NCBI RefSeq assembly: GCF_001540865.1
Contig: NC_033632.1
Span: 1,186,536-1,250,535, forward strand
Source: Ananas comosus
Taxonomy: Eukaryota > Streptophyta > Magnoliopsida > Poales > Bromeliaceae
Direction of reading: 5' to 3'
DNA: 64,000 bases
In this document: piece by piece, positions 50,387-62,397 of the stretch
How the letters are laid out: each line of letters opens with the position of its first letter
How positions within the stretch are numbered: the stretch's first letter is position 1
Notes under the pieces: generated by a model
Told to the model about the DNA's origin: nothing
The model's input: only the letters and a program-made list of their open reading frames with translations
The model's database searches: none
Program-made: the position numbers and the translations under genes

Positions 50387-51029
50387 TTACATTTTCCTCA
50401 GATTATTTAATCTAGCTTGTAGATCGTTATCTATTCCGCTCTCTCCAGTTCCAGCTGCTTCAGCTTGAGCAACTTTTGCAGCTGCAGCTGGTTGGGCTAC
50501 TGCTGATGAAGGGGCCTTCACAAGCTGTTTGAACAAACATTGCAAAAATATAGAGGATATTAAAACACATTTCTTAACCCTTTATTTAAAACGGACAAAT
50601 GCAAAGTCTAGGATCTATTTACTACGCTAGGCCTCTTTGGGCCAAGCTGAAGCTTTTGCTGGAGTGCTTCTTACATAGTGTAGTTTGAAGAAGCACATCA
50701 AATTTTGAATATCACAATTATATGTTGCAAAGAATCAGAGGCTTCAAATTGCTGCTACTGCTTTTGGGACACAGAAGCTTAATTTGGCTTCATGTCAGAG
50801 TAAAAGCTCTAAACATTTTGCTTGCCAAATGCCTTCAAAGTAGAGAAGCCTTTTCAAAACCAGGCCAAATAGACACTAAAAGCAATAGGAAAGAGAATAA
50901 TATTCTAAGCTTTTGCAATGTTGAAGAATTGTTCTTTTTTTTTCTTTTTCTGTATAATAAGTTGACCACGAGTTTTTATATGGTAAGTTTTTTTTTTTCT
51001 TTTTTTGTATGGTCAGTTGACCACTAGTT

Positions 51030-51074
<45 letters not shown>

Positions 51075-53683
51075 TGGCTTACCTCTGCATTAACATCAAC
51101 ACCAATTTCATCTAACACTTGATTCACGAGCTCTTCAGTTTCTTCCTCTTCCTCATCTCCTTCCAAAGCATCATCAATTGCATCCCCCATGACCTCACTA
51201 ACCATTTCCATCTGCTCGTTTTGTCGCTCAAACTCTTGCATTATCTTCTGCAATTCCGGAAGGTTCATCTGTCTGTTCATCTGTCGCATCGCCCTCGTCA
51301 CGCCCTTCATGGCTTCTCCCATCGCTTGAGTCGATTTCATTGTCTAAGAGAAAATACTCAAATGGTAAAATAAATAGAGTACATAAATTGGATGTGACAA
51401 GATGGATAATTATTTGGCCACAATGTATATGCTAATGTTGTTTTTTGGCTTTGTTTATGATGGTGAGATACTTCTTATATTGTTAATTAGGTCGTGACAT
51501 ATTCTTTCTTTTTTTTTTTCAACAAAGAACCAGAAAAATCGCTTTCACATTTTTGTTTATTGTTGCCAATATGTTTGTAAAGTATAATGTTAACGAACCT
51601 TTATAAGCATAAATATTTATCGGCTAAATTATAGAAAATCCCCCTGTCAATATCCACTTTTTTACCTCTCGTCCTGTCATTTAAAAACCTACACTTTGCC
51701 CTCTTAAAAAATAAAAAATGTTCACAGGAGGGTATGCTGTGATAAAATGACCAAATTGCCCATCATCCTTTTTGTCTCCTCCCCAATCCGAAGCTTCTCC
51801 TTGGCAGCCGCAGCCTTTCCTCCTCCGTTATTCGCGCCTCCCTCGACCCCTACTTCGACTCTGTTTCCTCCATCTGCTCCCCGGCTCCTCCAGTACCCTC
51901 GCCGCCCCTCTATTTCGGCGACTATAGGGAAAAAGATCGGGATGGGCGTGGACGGAGAGGGGCCAGTGTGAGGGTGAGGCGGCGAAGGAAGGCGAAGGCT
52001 GGGTGAGGGCGAGGCGGCGGCCGAGGACGTCGGTGAGGAAGGATGAGGGTTTAAGAGGCATTTTGGGTATAAAAAATATGATATAAACAAAATCCTAACG
52101 GAACACTGACGGGGAGTCGAAGTGAGCATTTTTTATTTTTAAGGGGCAAAGTGTAGGTTTTCAAAAGACGGGGGAAAGTGAAAAAGCGTTTATTAACAGG
52201 GGGTTTTCTGTAATTTAGCCATATTTATTTGTTATTTTCATTGGTTCCCACCAGACATTTGAAACTCTGGCTCAAAATTTTCTGAACATATCAACCAATT
52301 CGATCTACCTCGCAATATAAAAGGACTCACCTCTTTTCTCCCCAAATAAAAATAAGAAAGAAAGAATAGGACCAAACTCCTAAATGATGGATTCACTTAA
52401 ATTTACACCAAAAGAGACGGTGAAAGATACCTGAATTCTAAGAGAGACACCTTGGAGCTGTGATTTGAGTGCGTAAAACTTTGTGATCTGATGTCTTGTG
52501 CGGATAAGGTCCTTTGCCATTACTTTTGCAGCTCCCTGTGACAAAACATGCAGCAAAAGAAGAAAATGAAACTTACTACAAAAAAAAGGTAACAAAAAAA
52601 ATGCAAGAGAAACACAGTAGTCATGCATTCAAAGTGAAATATACGCCAATGAAAACTATGATCCGTCATTTACGGTGAAAAGTTTTAGTTTTTTATGGAA
52701 CATGGGTAAACTCCGAGAATCTGTGTAAGTTGGCCAAAACTATGATACCATAAGGCTAAATTGAATTCATCTACAGATCATTTCTGTTTCTCCTTTTATA
52801 ATACGTCGAACTCCTTGATAGACAGCAACATGAAAATTACCCGTGCTCTCCACAAGAGCAAAATGAAAATCACTTTAATACATCAAAGTGTCATGAAAAA
52901 TCTCTATAATTCTATCAAAAACATATTTGAATTGCAAAGACAAAGAGTAAGATACCATCTGGCCTTGCTTGGCGGTTTTCTTAATCTCCGCGATGAGCTT
53001 CTTCTCCTGCGCTTGAAGCCCTTGTCTCTCCCTCTCTATCTCCCTAATTGATTTATCCAGCATTCTCTTATTCTCCCTCAGCAGTTCTAACAATTTAAAG
53101 CAACCACAAATCATCTCACAGCAAGAAAATATAAGACATAAACCCTACACTACTCAAGTAACTTCGTATTAAGACTATTCCTGCGCGATTTCCTTTTGAA
53201 TCGAACTTTTGGGTAACACTGAGAGTTTATCAACTACATAACATCAAAAGAGTATTGGAGATTTTCTTAAATGTAACAGGTGATTGTGTTAAAGCCATCA
53301 GATTTAACAACTTTTCGGCAAATGAAGCTGCAGATTCTGCTACCAAAACTACAGTTGAGGGATCTATTTCACGATGGCCTAAACTTGAGGAATTCTCCAT
53401 CCATTTTTATCATCAAAATAGCCAAAAAGCAACTCATATCAACAAAAATCCGTCAAATAAAACTCAATTAATGAAGAATAAAACTAACTAAATAGCAGAA
53501 ACAAACATAATGCTGCGACAAACACGAATCTGAACCAATTTATCACCAAAAGCATCATAAAAAAAGGGGGAAAAATTTCCAACACATCGGAGATAAACCG
53601 ATCGATAGGACAAATCAATCAGAAGCAGGAGAGGTTTAGAAATTACCGGCCGGGGTTTTCTTCTTCCCGAAGAGGAAACTCAT
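50387..53683 (-). CDS. VPS2.1: ESCRT-III subunit VPS2 (CHMP2)
   Basis: Charged multivesicular body protein that caps ESCRT-III filaments and recruits the VPS4 ATPase at endosomes. Minus-strand exons in transcript order: 53683-53647, 53086-52956, 52535-52431, 51343-51083, 50524-50387, giving 223 aa. The N-terminus MSFLFGKKKTPAELLRENKR and the basic helices (IREIERERQGLQAQEKKLIA, RTRHQITKFYALKSQLQGVS) are typical. The C-terminal half is acidic (ALEGDEEEEETEELVNQVLD). The last residues, DNDLQARLNNLRKM, form the MIM1 motif for the VPS4 MIT domain. Intron 3 (51344-52430) contains a 599-bp MULE-type insertion. Intron 4 begins with GTAAGCC followed almost at once by a (CT)n tract. Coding is intact. 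Confidence 0.96.
50625..50885. repeat. hAT-like MITE in VPS2 intron 4
   Basis: GGCCTCTTTGGGCCAAGCTG at the left and ACCAGGCCAAATAGACACT at the right are imperfect inverted ends. Internal GAAGCTTTTGCTGG, AAGAAGCACATC, GGGACACAGAAGCTTAATTT and GTAGAGAAGCC mark the same family as the copies in other introns. About 255 bp; it is among the better preserved copies. Confidence 0.55.
51030..51071. repeat. (GA)n microsatellite at the 5' side of VPS2 intron 4
   Basis: About 20 GA units; on the transcript strand it is (CT)n beginning about 12 bases after the donor at 51082. Confidence 0.9.
51622..52220. mobile_element. MULE-type element (599 bp) in VPS2 intron 3
   Basis: TIRs of about 100 bp: left GGCTAAATTATAGAAAATCC against right CAGAAAA(C)CCCCTGTTAATA read in reverse. 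Both share 'AAAACCTACACTTTGCCC', 'CTTAAAAATAAAAAATG' and 'CTTTTTCAC/ACCTCTCGTCCTGTC'. The flanks ATATTTATC (51613-51621) and ATATTTATT (52221-52229) form a 9-bp duplication with one mismatch. The centre (51770-52060) is GC-rich and unlike the intron. One frame gives ASLDPYFDSVSSICSP..PPLYFGDYR, so it may hold a captured host fragment whose gene I do not recognise. Confidence 0.8.
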
Positions 53684-53803
53684 CTTGGCGATGACTAGGG
53701 TTTGCTTCGCCCGATTCGTTCAATGGAGAGAATTGGATCGAAACGAAGCACTTCTTCTTCGTCGTCGTCGCCTCTTCGTCGTTGTGAAGAGGTCGCGTTC
53801 CTC

Positions 53804-53842
<39 letters not shown>

Positions 53843-54100
53843 TCCTTTCACACTCCAACGCGGTTGGATGTGACGGAAATCCAATAACATTTCGTTGCGA
53901 TAGTGGGTAATTATCAGAGAGGACGAGGACTATCGTGCAAAAGTTTCCTATAAGTAAAATTTGGATATAAGCCTAATGGGCCGGAAAGGATTATCAGGCC
54001 CTATCGAATTTGGATCGGGTTTCAACGGTGACCCGTTAACCCGAACAACGTGCGAGGGGGTGTAATGGTCATTTGCCGCGTTTTAGCATGGTGCCACGTG
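53684..54100. other. Divergent promoter region VPS2/GDI with a 35-base T run
   Basis: The two genes are divergently transcribed with start codons 675 bases apart. A T homopolymer (53807-53841) lies 124 bases upstream of the VPS2 start. (CGCG)-rich GCGCGCGCGCG stands at 54126-54137. No other gene is seen. Confidence 0.6.
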
Positions 54101-54178
54101 TCCCGCCCGTTTTAACGGCCTTTCGCGCGCGCGCGCGAAAATCGAGTGAGCGATTCGAAGTAGTCGGCGAGAGACCTG

Positions 54179-54180
<2 letters not shown>

Positions 54181-54235
<55 letters not shown>

Positions 54236-54312
54236 CTCTCTCTCTCCTCTTCTTCTTCTATTTCTCGCTCCCTTCCTCTTCTCCATCACAGCTTGGCTCC
54301 ATTTCCATCTCC

Positions 54313-54348
<36 letters not shown>
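54181..54348. repeat. CT/CA microsatellites in the GDI leader
   Basis: (CT)n at 54182-54218, (CA)n at 54218-54230, (CT)n at 54230-54247 and a second (CT)n at 54318-54348, ending ten bases before the GDI start codon. They lie in the presumed 5'UTR. Confidence 0.85.
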
Positions 54349-54352
<4 letters not shown>

Positions 54353-54357
54353 TAGCC

Positions 54358-57300
54358 ATGGATGAAGAGTACGACGTCATCGTCCTCGGCACGGGCCTCA
54401 AGGAGTGTATCCTCAGCGGCCTCCTCTCCGTCGATGGCCTCAAGGTCTCTCTCTCTCCTAATCTTTCTTTCTCTCACTAAAAGCGTTTATATAGAAGTGC
54501 TTTATGAATAGAGTTGTTCAAAATTAAGACTCTTACTTTTCAGAAGCACAGCTTCCACCTTGGAATTTGAATCGGAGGAAACCCTAGGTTACGATTGGAT
54601 TCACATAAATGAGCATTTTTTATGAACTACAATTTGGTAATTTATAGTTACATTCAGCTAACTAGCTTGTAATTTTTGTTTAGGGGTGAGAATGAAGTGC
54701 AAAAAAGGGAAAAAAAAAAAAAAAAAAAAAAAAACTTGACCAGATATTTGTTAACGTTGATTACTTTCCTGGTAATCTTGGTATTAATTTGAACGCTGAC
54801 TCAGCAGTACAATCCTTTGTATTCTTAATTTGGTTGTTTTAATCAACAGGGCACAGTGGATAAAAGCGTATTAAACCACTGATTTAACACAATTACAATT
54901 TTATGGTTAATATCCTTGAAACTTTTGATGTAGGTCCTTCACATGGATAGGAATGATTACTACGGCGGGGAGTCCACATCGCTTAATCTCGTTCAGGTAT
55001 TCTTCTTCTCATAGCATCACTAGTTTGTGACTACTCTGTTTTGATATAATATACATTGGTCATCCAATTTCTAATGTATGTAATGGATCGTAGCTCTGGA
55101 AGCGCTTCAAGGGGGGCGATAATGCCCCGGAGAGCTTGGGCCCGAGCAAAGAGTACAATGTGGATATGATACCTAAGGTATATAGTGTTATATATTTTGT
55201 TATATTGTTACATTGCTATATATTTGCATTTTGCTTTGATAAATTTGTATTTTTCCTATAGAGATTCACTTATATTTCAACTATGCTGGCATTGTTAGTG
55301 AGATTTTAAGAATTTTGCTTACTAAAATTGCAAGAGATTATCCGTATGACTTTTGCAGTTCATGATGGCCAACGGGGCGCTAGTCCGTGTGTTGATCCAC
55401 ACTAATGTTACCCAGTATTTGAATTTCAAAGCCGTCGATGGTAGCTTTGTCTACAACAAAGGGAAGGTATGCCTATTAATGATGTACTTTCTTTAGACCC
55501 CTTTTACTTGGCCAGATCTTTTGCAAAAGTGCCATTTCTAGTAGAGCTGCTAGAGGAAGATGTAACAGCTGTTTTCAGTAAAGTTCCACTAATAGCTTCT
55601 AGCTGAATCTAACAGCAGAAGCTTCGAATAAGATGTGATGTCTAATTGGTCTGTTTGTCGATGCAAGAAGCTTAAACACTATTCACATGAAATTCTTTTG
55701 GGGCGTCTGCTTCTGTTGCAGAAGCATCGTCAGTGCTCCGTTGAATAGCTCACTTAGACACCACTTCTGCATTAGCTCCAGCTAAACATTGCCTTTTCAT
55801 GTGTGTAACATTGTTTCATTATGTTGGTGGCACTTTTCAGATATACAAAGTACCGGCAACTGATGTAGAAGCACTGAAATCGACTTTGATGGGGCTTTTC
55901 GAGAAGCGGCGTGCGAGGAAGTTTTTCATTTATGTGCAAGATTATGAAGAAAACGACCCCAAATCCCATGAAGGGCTTGATCTTAACAAAGTCACAGCAA
56001 GAGAAGTCATCTCGTATGCATCTCTCCTTCTCTTCCTTCTCAAATTCTGAGACGCACTGAAAAAGTGTAGGCTTTTAACTATATATTCCTGCCATTTATA
56101 CTACTAGGCTGCTTCTTATCAGTTTAATCTTATATAAGAATTTTTAATAGGAAATTTTCTAGAAGCACAGTTTGTGACAATATATACTAGCTTAATACAG
56201 CACACATTTTGGGCAATATTCAGCAACAGAAAGAAGACTTCGAACAGAAAAACGCATTCTCAGTAGTTTGCACTAATTTTTAGTTTGAATAGCCTAAGTT
56301 TATTACAAGCCAGTAGGATCTTACTAAGCCAATCACTATATTTATAAGACGAGGATTTACTTGTCCATACTATGTAACATCAAGTTTCTACATAAATTTA
56401 CAAGTATATATATTGCTAACGTTTAGTTTGCCACAAAATTATTCTGTTTTGTACTGCTAACTTCATAGATATTATCTTTCCCTTCGGTAATATTTGCTTA
56501 TGCTTTATACATTTCTATTATCAATATAGGAAATATGGGTTGGATGATAATACTGTCGATTTTATTGGCCATGCTCTTGCACTTCATCGGGATGACAGCT
56601 ATCTTGATAAGCCGGCAATTGACACTGTAAAGCGCATGAAAGTAAGCTTAGTTCAACTTGCATGGACTTCAATCCTAAATTTCCCGTAAATCTAGTTTGA
56701 TCTCATTGTGAAACCTCGCAACCACTAGTTATTTTGGCCTTGTTTCTAGAAATTGCTTGTCTACTTTGCGAAGCAACAGCTAAGCGTTTGATGAACAAGA
56801 AGTTTGGAATTTTTGCTGTGGCATGACACTAAAACTGAATTCTTGAGGTCACCAAAATAGAAGTTCTAAGCTGAAACTTCTACTTTTGCGACGGCTTAAA
56901 GCCATTAATTTTTTAATGAAAAAGCTGTTAGTGCTTTAAACAACTCTCAAAATAGTATGAAAGATAGATACATTATTTAAATTTTTTTGCTCGCAATAGC
57001 TTTACGCAGAATCTTTGGCACGCTTTCAAGGAGGGTCTCCTTATATCTATCCTTTATACGGGCTAGCTGAACTCCCTCAGGTTCGTTGGCTTCAATTGCT
57101 TTTAGTCAGTAACTCAGTATTGAAATTTTATTACTTTCAGTCAGTAACTCTGTGTTGCAATGTTTTGGTGTATTAACATGTCTCTCTCTCTCTCTCTGAA
57201 ACTTTAGGGTTTTGCTCGTCTAAGTGCTGTTTATGGTGGAACCTACATGCTTAACAAGCCAGAGTGCAAGGTAAACATACCGTTTTATGAATTGAAATCA

Positions 57301-59721
57301 TTTTGAAGCGTCCCTGGAGGTTTTTTTTTGATGCAGATAAACTTTGTTTAAACTTGATCTCTGAAGCTTAATCACTTCTCGAGGGTGATCAATTTTCTCA
57401 AACCTATTTAAGATACCTTGTTTAATTAGAACAACTGACTCATGACAGTGAAACTTTAGAAACATGACGGCTACCCTACCTATGGATATCATCTTGAATT
57501 CATTCTTTGTTGGCACAAGATTATTATTTTTGTTATTATTATTTTTAACCACTTAAGCTGTTTGCTTATTTGATGTTGCTTGCATCTGTGCAATGTTTAT
57601 TCAAGTGTTTACTTTATTATACTGAAATGTGGAGAGTTAGTTGGATCGGCCGGTCTGAGAAGTTAGACTCGGAATGGACCGGAATGGAGGCTCTTGCAAG
57701 TCAAACAGTAAATTAGTTTTTGAAAAATTGACGACAGGTCGAGTTCGATGGAAGTGGACAGGCATACGGTGTCACATCTGAAGGGGAGACAGCTAAATGC
57801 AAGAAAATAGTTTGCGATCCTTCGTACTTGCCTGACAAGGTAATTTATTATTGCCACGCCATAAAGAAAGAGTAAAATGCACAAATAATCATTGAATGTT
57901 GAAATACAATTTTTTTCCCGAGTCTTCTCACTTACATAGATTGTCAATATTACTTAAAGATGTCATCCCTAGGTTATTTTACTGTTCAAAATCTCAGTTA
58001 ATCATTATGCACTCAACCCGTAGCAAATGTTAGAAATTTTGGGCGAATCGTGCACTTAGGGATTGCATAGGAACAGACTAAGTGAAAGATCAAGAACCAA
58101 AGTACAATCCTCTACATGTTCATTTTCACACTGAAAAAATTGTATGATTCTCTCTCCAAAAAAAAAAAAAGTATGATTATATTTTGTTACTAGCTTCCTA
58201 TGTTTCTGAATTACCCCTTTTATTTGAGATTACACTCAATTGTTTAAACAGGTGAAGAAGGTAGGAAGAGTAGCACGAGCCATATGCATAATGAGCCACC
58301 CAATCCCTGATACTCATGATTCACATTCAGTGCAGATTATTCTGCCACAGAAACAGCTTGGACGCAAATCCGACATGTAGGTTTTCTTAATATTCTTCTT
58401 CAGTCACCTTTATTTCAAATGCTTAAATCCTAATGTTTCATATGATATCAATGTAAATTCCTCTCTAACATGTTGCCGATTCCATTGTTATTATTTATCA
58501 AAGACCACATATTTAATGGTAAATGAGGAGCCTTGAAATTTATTTAGATTTTGCAGTTGTTCTTTCTGGTGTGTCTGTCTGTAAAAATCAGTTAATTTTT
58601 TAGAGTAAAAAGAAAAAGAAAAGTTTTAGTATTTTAGAGGGCATATGTTTGAAACTTGAACTTACCAAGGGTAGATACATAAATAATAATTTTCTAATTA
58701 TCACACAATCAATTCTGTCTTGATGCAGGTATGTGTTTTGCTGCTCTTATGCTCATAATGTTGCTCCGAAAGGGAAATACATTGCTTTTGTATCGACTGA
58801 AGCAGAGACCGACAAGCCTGAAGTAGAGTTGAAGCCCGGGATTGATCTTCTTGGACCTGTCGAGGAGACTTTCTTTGACATTTACGACAGATATGAACCT
58901 ATCAACAATCCTAGTGATGACAATTGCTACATATCCACCGTATGTCTGAGAATAACACCAAATATTTTCTTTTCTTTTCTTTTCTTAATGAATTATACCA
59001 AAAAAAAAGTATTTAATTGATCAGTTATAAGTAGGTAAAAAGATGCAGAGTTCACCTGAGCTATAGCACATATTGAAATGGTTACCTATATGTTAAACAT
59101 TTTATTTTTACTACCTAACCTTTCTGTTATTTGATTTAAGTACCTCCCCATCAGAACACGGTGGAATTATAACTTCGTTGAAGTTTTTCCTGTAATTTAA
59201 TGGAATATTCTCGTTGCTGAAATATTTATAACATTTTCGGCGGAAAACGTTAAGCTGTGGCTGAACTCGTGGAGTTTTCTGGAATCAAAAACAGCAAACG
59301 ATTGTGTGGTAAAATCAAAATTTTTAAAGTTCAGGTGCACAGTTCATAACGCAATGCAGGTTAAGTTAACGATTGTATCTTAATCAGTATAATACGAGAT
59401 GAACTGTTCTAATTGAAATTTGATCTCCTTGCAGAGCTATGATGCAACTACACATTTTGAGTCAACAGTTGCTGATGTGCTTGCCATGTACAGTAAGATA
59501 ACTGGGAAGGTAAGCTTGTCGATCAAGCGATTTTATGTTTTGTCGAGAGAAGAAGAAGATTTAGTGAATTTTAACTGCAGAATGGTTTCTGCTTGTATCA
59601 TCAATGTCTCAAACTTTTGATTCCGAGAAATTTAAGTAACTTTCTCTTGTTCTACTTGATGTTGCAGGAGCTTAATTTGTCAGTGGATCTGAGCGCTGCG
59701 AGTGCTGCCTCCGAAGAATGA
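54358..59721 (+). CDS. GDI1: Rab GDP dissociation inhibitor
   Basis: Cytosolic chaperone that extracts prenylated GDP-Rab proteins from membranes and returns them to donor membranes. Thirteen exons: 54358-54444, 54934-54996, 55094-55177, 55359-55466, 55841-56013, 56530-56641, 57000-57080, 57208-57270, 57738-57839, 58252-58376, 58729-58939, 59435-59509, 59668-59721. They join in frame into 445 aa, the usual plant length. It begins [20 protein letters not shown], the FAD-like GxGxxxC fold of the GDI/REP family. The Rab-binding platform [11 protein letters not shown] and the later [44 protein letters not shown] and [12 protein letters not shown] segments are conserved. Introns 4 and 6 hold hAT-like MITE remnants. 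The acceptor of exon 8 is preceded by a (TC)n run. Intact. Confidence 0.97.
55495..55775. repeat. hAT-like MITE remnant in GDI intron 4
   Basis: Family phrases GAGCTGCTAGAGGAAGATG, AGCAGAAGCTTCGAATAAG, GTTGCAGAAGCATCG and GCATTAGCTCCAGC; about 280 bp. Confidence 0.5.
56738..56955. repeat. hAT-like MITE remnant in GDI intron 6
   Basis: Begins TGGCCTTGTTTCTAGAAATTG and ends AAAAAGCTGTTAGTGCTTTA...AACTCTC. It shares the AGAAGTTCTAAGCTGAAACT motif with the copies in ALY and VPS2 introns. Confidence 0.5.
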
Positions 59722-60470
59722 CATGCTTGGACGACTACTCATTATCTAGAATGTTCTTCTTTTTTAGGTTGTCTACATGAACCATTTCTCTTTAATCTCA
59801 TTCAAGCTACTCATTTTTTTTTCCCAGAGACAGAGCTCTAAAATTTGATAGCCATGTCAGATAATATGATTATATTTGATGCTTGTTTGAATTTATGCCA
59901 ATTTTGAGGATATTAAAGTTAAAATGTCTTCATATGAATCCTTGAGACAAAATAGATGAATATGTATTGTCAGCTTGCCTAAAACAGGATTTTTACGGTA
60001 TAATAAGTTTCTCAACTTAGAAATTTTTTTTTTTTTTTCTGATTAAAAAGCTATTGTTGGTCTTTTTTAAAAGAATGTCTGTCAAACCTCCTTTGCAAAA
60101 GATTCGGAACTATGGGCCTGCTTAGCCTTGCCTCTTGTCTTTGCATCTGGAAACAACAAGTTCTGTGCAATTGGCAATAGAGCAAGAAGGAATTTTTTGT
60201 TGAAATGAGAAGCAGAATGAGATTTCTCACTTGAAAAGTAGAAACTTGAATTTAATGCTTCTCACTGCTATACAAAAAAGCTATAGAGGATTTAACACTA
60301 TTTAGATAATACTTTATCAAACAACACTACGCCTTGCTGTAGCGTCAAATAAGCCTTATACGAATTTGGCAAAAGATTTACAGAATAAACCATATCAAAA
60401 CTACTCCAAACCCTGTCGTTTCGCAACAGAACTTGGAGTTTTTGTCAGATCAAACAGGTTTTTTTTTAAA
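59722..60470. other. GDI 3' region and a MITE remnant
   Basis: The GDI 3'UTR is followed at 60110-60360 by a hAT-like remnant (GGGCCTGCTTAGCC at the left, GCGTCAAATAAGCC at the right, with GAGAAGCAGAATGAG inside). No gene is seen. Confidence 0.5.
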
Positions 60471-60529
60471 AAAAAAAAACCAAAGGTGCATTAGTTCTGG
60501 GACCAGCTGGTTCTTTGTCTCTGACAGCA

Positions 60530-60810
60530 TGGACAACTCGCATGGGCCCCACGCCAACCTGATGCTCCACAAGAACAATGTCGACGGAGCAATCCAAGCA
60601 GAGATCACTCACGAACAACAACACAAGGATGACAGCTGCCCCCCAGTGGGGGTTGAAGACATGAGGCTGCGAGTTTCGGAGCTTGAGAAGGAGTGTTCGA
60701 GTATGAAGCAAGAAATTAATAAGCTTGGGAAAACTAAGAGTTCGTGGAACATATTCACTAGGAAGTGTGGTTTCGGGGTAAAGGCGCAAGATACAGTAAG
60801 CGGCAAGTGA
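60530..60810 (+). pseudogene. Orphan C-terminal exon of an NPH3/BTB-type protein
   Basis: After a potential acceptor (TCTCTGACAG, ending about 60527) the frame from ATG 60530 reads MDNSHGPHANLMLHKNNVDG, continues through GVEDMRLRVSELEKECSSMK and QEINKLGKTKSSWNIFTRKC, and stops at 60808-60810. The MRxRVSELEKEC..MK.EI coiled coil followed by SSW-(NIF)-(T/S)RK-FGF is the typical tail of plant NPH3/RPT2-like (BTB-NPH3) proteins, which are signalling adaptors. No BTB or NPH3 core is found upstream, although the frame itself is undamaged. It is probably a transposed or deletion-derived gene end. Confidence 0.65.
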
Positions 60811-61345
60811 TTACTCTTGATTTCTAGGAACAGTTGACCCGATCAAAAGCAGAAGCTTGAAATTTTAGGATATTGAGGATAATCATTAATTACTGGTAGG
60901 AATTAATTAATTCTTATGCAACTATATTTATGCTGTCCCATTTCTGTGCAATTTGTTGTGGCTTTTCCACTGTAACACCTGTTGTTCCTACGAATGATCA
61001 TGCATTTATATCAGCTACCGTCTTCAGGATTCCACAAATATAAACATACACTCGATTTTCTTTGCATGGGAAAAAAGCTGTCCTCTTTTATTTGTTATTG
61101 AACTCTTAAAATCTGTCATCCTCTGTGATGTTGAAATATTCAAGTCTGTACTTGTGATAAACTGATAATCAGTATACTCTTCTTTTCTCTACTTCTCTTT
61201 TCTTTCTTTAAGATGCATTCAAACTTTGGAAACTGAAGTTACCATATTTCTTAACATCCTTTTAGTTTATCGACACAATCAATAGTAAGTAAGAGAAATG
61301 ATAGTAACGTGTCTTAACAAAATATCTGTAACAGCACCCAGATAC

Positions 61346-61378
<33 letters not shown>

Positions 61379-61604
61379 CCTGATCGGCAATGATGAAATT
61401 CTCCTTATTTTTCTCCCATGCTAGCTTTCATGGAACTGTACAAATTCTCCGCAGGATACAGAAACAAAAAGGACTGCTATTGTAGGCAAGAAAAGTTGGC
61501 CCAGTTTAAAACTCACTTCCAACCTCTGACTAACTATCTCATGCTTTGGAAAAATATGCTTTTGCACAACACTAAGTAATGTAATACTTTATCTATTTAT
61601 TTAT
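60811..61604. other. Spacer with poly-A run
   Basis: AT-rich. A run of 28 A stands at about 61347-61374. No coding feature is seen. Confidence 0.5.
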
Positions 61605-61901
61605 TTAATTATTTATTTTATTCCAATAGAAAAAAAAAGGGCTAGTAGTGGCGAATATCACCGCGGCACGGGGTTGCATTAATCCATCGTAGTCTTTGCA
61701 GGCGGGCCGCGTGAGGCGGGAGAGAAGCAGAGGGGGCCGGCCGGCCCGGGCAAAGAGAGCCGCGAAGGACTGCGCCAGCCCCACTGCAATTGCCAACTTC
61801 ACCTGCCCGCGCCTCGGGATCGGACGGCTTGAAAGCCGCCTCCTTCTCATGACGCCGCTGCCGCTGCCGCCGCCGCGGTTGAATCTCCTCCTTCCGGCCA
61901 T
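61605..61901 (-). CDS. Small unknown protein, 98 aa
   Basis: Single-exon frame on the minus strand, GC-rich against AT-rich flanks. It starts MAGRRRFNRGGGSGSGVMRR and has a central stretch RRGQVKLAIAVGLAQSFAAL that could be a short amphipathic or membrane helix. A TATA box (CTATATAAG, 62026-62018) stands 117 bases upstream in the right orientation, followed by a C/T-rich leader. This makes transcription plausible. I do not recognise a family with certainty. The last ~40 residues run into AT-rich DNA, so the true 3' end may differ or be spliced. Confidence 0.45.
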   Translation of the reverse strand: MAGRRRFNRGGGSGSGVMRRRRLSSRPIPRRGQVKLAIAVGLAQSFAALFARAGRPPLLLSRLTRPACKDYDGLMQPRAAVIFATTSPFFFYWNKINN

Positions 61902-62017
61902 CTCTGCCGATCTTTATTAGATATCTTAAGTTCTCCCGCCCGGAGCTGTAAGTCTAACTAACAGTGAGCAGCCGAATGAAACTTAATAGAGATCGAGAGG
62001 AGAGGAAGGCAGAGGAG

Positions 62018-62026
62018 CTTATATAG
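62018..62026 (-). promoter_or_regulatory. TATA box of the small minus-strand gene
   Basis: CTATATAAG on the minus strand, not part of a TA microsatellite. It is followed by CTCCTCTGCCTTCCTCTCC, a leader-like sequence. Confidence 0.5.
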
Positions 62027-62397
62027 CTTCCGAGCTTATCGACGTAGAATGCGTGAACGTGCCACTCGAGAAACATGGAGGCTGTACGCGATCTCATCAT
62101 CCAACGTCGTCCGAGTTGGCCACGGTATCAACGGGATGATCCGACGGATGAGGCTTGCGTCCGACATCTTCATCTTCGGATACCGAGCCTTGTAGTTCGT
62201 AAGCTACGTTGGCACAGCCCCACGAACGAACGAACGAACGAACAAACTCACACCCTGTAAGGAAAATCACGGTGTAAAACTAATAATAAATAAATAAAAC
62301 CGATGGGTAAAAAATAAGAGGAGAAATTTTTTTTTTCTTTTCTTTTTTTTTTTTAAAAAAAAAGGGTAGGAAAGAGTTATATATCCTGCCCACTATT

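Noticed and set aside
53643..53858. Lys-rich ORF in the VPS2 promoter
   Set aside because: Translation of a poly-A/T homopolymer.
61340..61376. Poly-A run considered as the tail of a retroposed gene copy
   Set aside because: Sequence upstream shows no recognisable reading frame or SINE boxes, and no target duplication was found.
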